Shown here: one piece after another, positions 12,116-13,597 of the stretch | Numbering within the stretch: the stretch's first letter is position 1 | Layout of the letters: every line of letters starts with the position of its first letter | Assembly: GCA_031428675.1 (NCBI GenBank) | Contig: JANOYC010000164.1 | Span: 1-13,597 of the forward strand | Reading direction: 5' to 3' | Source of the DNA: JANOYC01 sp031428675 | GTDB taxonomy: Bacteria; Actinomycetota; Actinomycetes; Actinomycetales; Microbacteriaceae | Length of the DNA stretch: 13,597 bases | The notes under the pieces: model-generated | What the model saw: the letters and a program-made list of their open reading frames with translations, nothing else | Databases searched by the model: none | What the model was told of the DNA's origin: nothing | Program-made: the position numbers and the translations under genes

Positions 12116-13588
12116 GTGAATAAGCCCATAGACGTTGCGCTCATCGGCGGAGGCGTGATGAGCGCCACGCTCGGTGCGATCATCAAGCAGCTCGAACCCG
12201 ACTGGACGATCGAAGTCTTCGAACGGCTTCCGCAGGTCGCTATGGAAAGTTCCAACCCGTGGAACAATGCGGGCACCGGTCACGCGGCGCTCTGTGAATT
12301 GAATTACACGCCGGAGCGGTCAGACGGCACGATCGACATCACGAGTGCGGTCAAGGTCAACGAGCAATTTCAGGTGTCTCGCCAATTCTGGGCCTACCTC
12401 GTCAAGCAGGGCCGCCTCCCCGAGCCCAGCAAGTTCATCAACTCCACGCCGCACATGAGTTTCGTCTGGGGCGAGTCCAACGTCGGCTACTTGCGCAAGC
12501 GTTTCGAGGCCGTGCGCGAGCACCCGCTGTTCGCCGGCATGCAGTACAGCGAAGATGCCGCGGTCATTCGCGAGTGGGCTCCGCTTCTCATTCCCGGTCG
12601 AGCAAAATCGCAACCGATCGCCGCCACATGGATCGCCGCGGGCACTGACGTCGACTTCGGCGCGCTCACGCGTCATCTATTCGACGACCTGATGGCTCAC
12701 GGCGCGACGGTGCACGTGGAGCGTCGCGTGACGGGGCTCAAGCGGCTGGCCGACGGCAGCTGGCAGATTCGCACCCGTCGCACGGTTGGGCACACCCCGC
12801 AAGTGACCACCGCCCGGTTCGTTTTCGTCGGCGCGGGCGGCCATGCGCTGGGCCTGCTTCAGAAGAGCGGGATCCCCGAGATTCGTGGGTTCGGCGGGTT
12901 CCCCGTGAGCGGCGAGTTTCTGCGCACCGATGATCCCGCGATCGTAGCCCGCCATTCGGCCAAGGTGTATGGCAAGGCTGCGGTCGGTTCTCCGCCGATG
13001 TCGGTTCCCCACCTTGATACGCGCGTCGTCGACGGGCGACCGAGTCTCATGTTCGGGCCCTACGCAGGTTTCAGTCCGAAGTTCTTGAAGACAGGGTCCT
13101 GGTTCGACCTGTTTGAGACGATCCGCTTTCACAATCTTGTGCCGATGATCGCCGCGGGGGCGGGCAACCTCGGACTCGTGAAATATCTCGTTGGCCAGTT
13201 GGTCGCCCGAAAGAGCACCAAGTTCGCTGCGCTTCAGGAGTTCTTCCCCGCGGGGAAGCCGGAGGACTGGTACAAGATCACCGCCGGACAACGCGTGCAA
13301 GTCATCAAGAAAGACCCGAATAAGGGTGGCATCCTGCAGTTCGGAACCGAGGTGGTCGCGTCAGCGGATGGCAGCATCGCCGGACTCCTCGGGGCGTCGC
13401 CGGGTGCCTCGACAGCGGTGCCGATCATGCTGGGCTTGCTCGAGCAGTGCTTCCCGGAGCGTATCGCTGCATGGAAGCCGAGAATCCGCAGCATGATTCC
13501 GAGCTACGGCAAGAAGCTATCGGATGCGCCGGTGACTGCGAAACGCACGATCGCGAGCACCGCGCGAACGCTCGGCGTGCGCCCCTAG
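12116..13588 (+). CDS. mqo: Malate:quinone oxidoreductase
   Basis: FAD-dependent, membrane-associated enzyme of the citric acid cycle that oxidises L-malate to oxaloacetate and passes electrons to menaquinone or ubiquinone, instead of or beside NAD-linked malate dehydrogenase. The 490 aa are close to the C. glutamicum enzyme. The FAD-binding Rossmann motif ALIGGGVMSATLG (8-20) is followed by an acidic residue, E35, at the end of the second strand. The family signature NPWNNAGTGHAALCELNYTP (46-65) is intact, as is the C-terminal SMIPSYGKKLSD. There is no membrane-spanning segment, as expected for a peripheral protein. GTG 12116 is chosen from TAAGCT 6 nt upstream and the immediate Rossmann strand. 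Only 9 bases follow the stop, so no terminator can be judged. Confidence 0.96.
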   Translation: MNKPIDVALIGGGVMSATLGAIIKQLEPDWTIEVFERLPQVAMESSNPWNNAGTGHAALCELNYTPERSDGTIDITSAVKVNEQFQVSRQFWAYLVKQGRLPEPSKFINSTPHMSFVWGESNVGYLRKRFEAVREHPLFAGMQYSEDAAVIREWAPLLIPGRAKSQPIAATWIAAGTDVDFGALTRHLFDDLMAHGATVHVERRVTGLKRLADGSWQIRTRRTVGHTPQVTTARFVFVGAGGHALGLLQKSGIPEIRGFGGFPVSGEFLRTDDPAIVARHSAKVYGKAAVGSPPMSVPHLDTRVVDGRPSLMFGPYAGFSPKFLKTGSWFDLFETIRFHNLVPMIAAGAGNLGLVKYLVGQLVARKSTKFAALQEFFPAGKPEDWYKITAGQRVQVIKKDPNKGGILQFGTEVVASADGSIAGLLGASPGASTAVPIMLGLLEQCFPERIAAWKPRIRSMIPSYGKKLSDAPVTAKRTIASTARTLGVRP

Positions 13589-13597
13589 CTCCCTTTT

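Noticed and set aside
1..13597. CRISPR array, insertion sequence, prophage or defence genes
   Set aside because: No regularly spaced repeats, transposase, integrase or restriction-like genes were found. The only repeats are the two palindromes and one 18-bp tandem duplication.

Overview
The window is ordinary, densely coded chromosome from a high-GC actinobacterium, most likely a member of the Microbacteriaceae (order Micrococcales). This rests on the G+C-rich codon choice, several GTG starts, leaderless-looking promoters (TANGNT, then 6 nt, then the start codon), a short 4.5S-type SRP RNA, and the gene order SRP RNA ... dnaX-recR ... lysC-asd, which is familiar from actinobacteria. The family assignment is inferred from gene content and style, not from a database search.

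Layout. 48-1811 (+) encodes a HerA-like/DUF853 P-loop ATPase. It converges on 1900-2526 (-), a three-helix membrane protein with a PH-like central region. A long inverted repeat lies between the two genes, and both stop codons sit inside its arms. 2569-2656 (-) is tRNA-Ser(GGA), just upstream of the membrane-protein gene and on the same strand. 2766-2859 (+) is the small SRP RNA (ffs). The rest is on the + strand: pta (2900-5032) and ackA (5029-6243) overlap by 4 nt; dnaX (6246-8189) and recR (8193-8789) are 3 nt apart; then lysC (8882-10150), asd (10252-11310), a GDSL-type lipoprotein (about 11360-12043) and mqo (12116-13588).

How the genes fit together. pta-ackA interconvert acetyl-CoA, acetyl phosphate and acetate. 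Mqo feeds electrons from malate into the quinone pool. lysC-asd make the first two steps of the aspartate family (lysine, methionine, threonine, diaminopimelate). dnaX-recR serve replication and recombinational repair. ffs and tRNA-Ser serve protein targeting and translation.

No exotic system such as a defence island, CRISPR array, prophage, biosynthetic cluster or insertion sequence was seen. The points worth a second look are regulatory and architectural: a 63-bp palindromic element present twice, directly after stop codons; a uniform leaderless promoter layout at five genes, supported by ffs; a probable internal start inside lysC for a separate regulatory beta subunit; a GNRA tetraloop of GAAA type in the SRP RNA; and an apparent excess of the word GGATGC/GCATCC in coding sequence.
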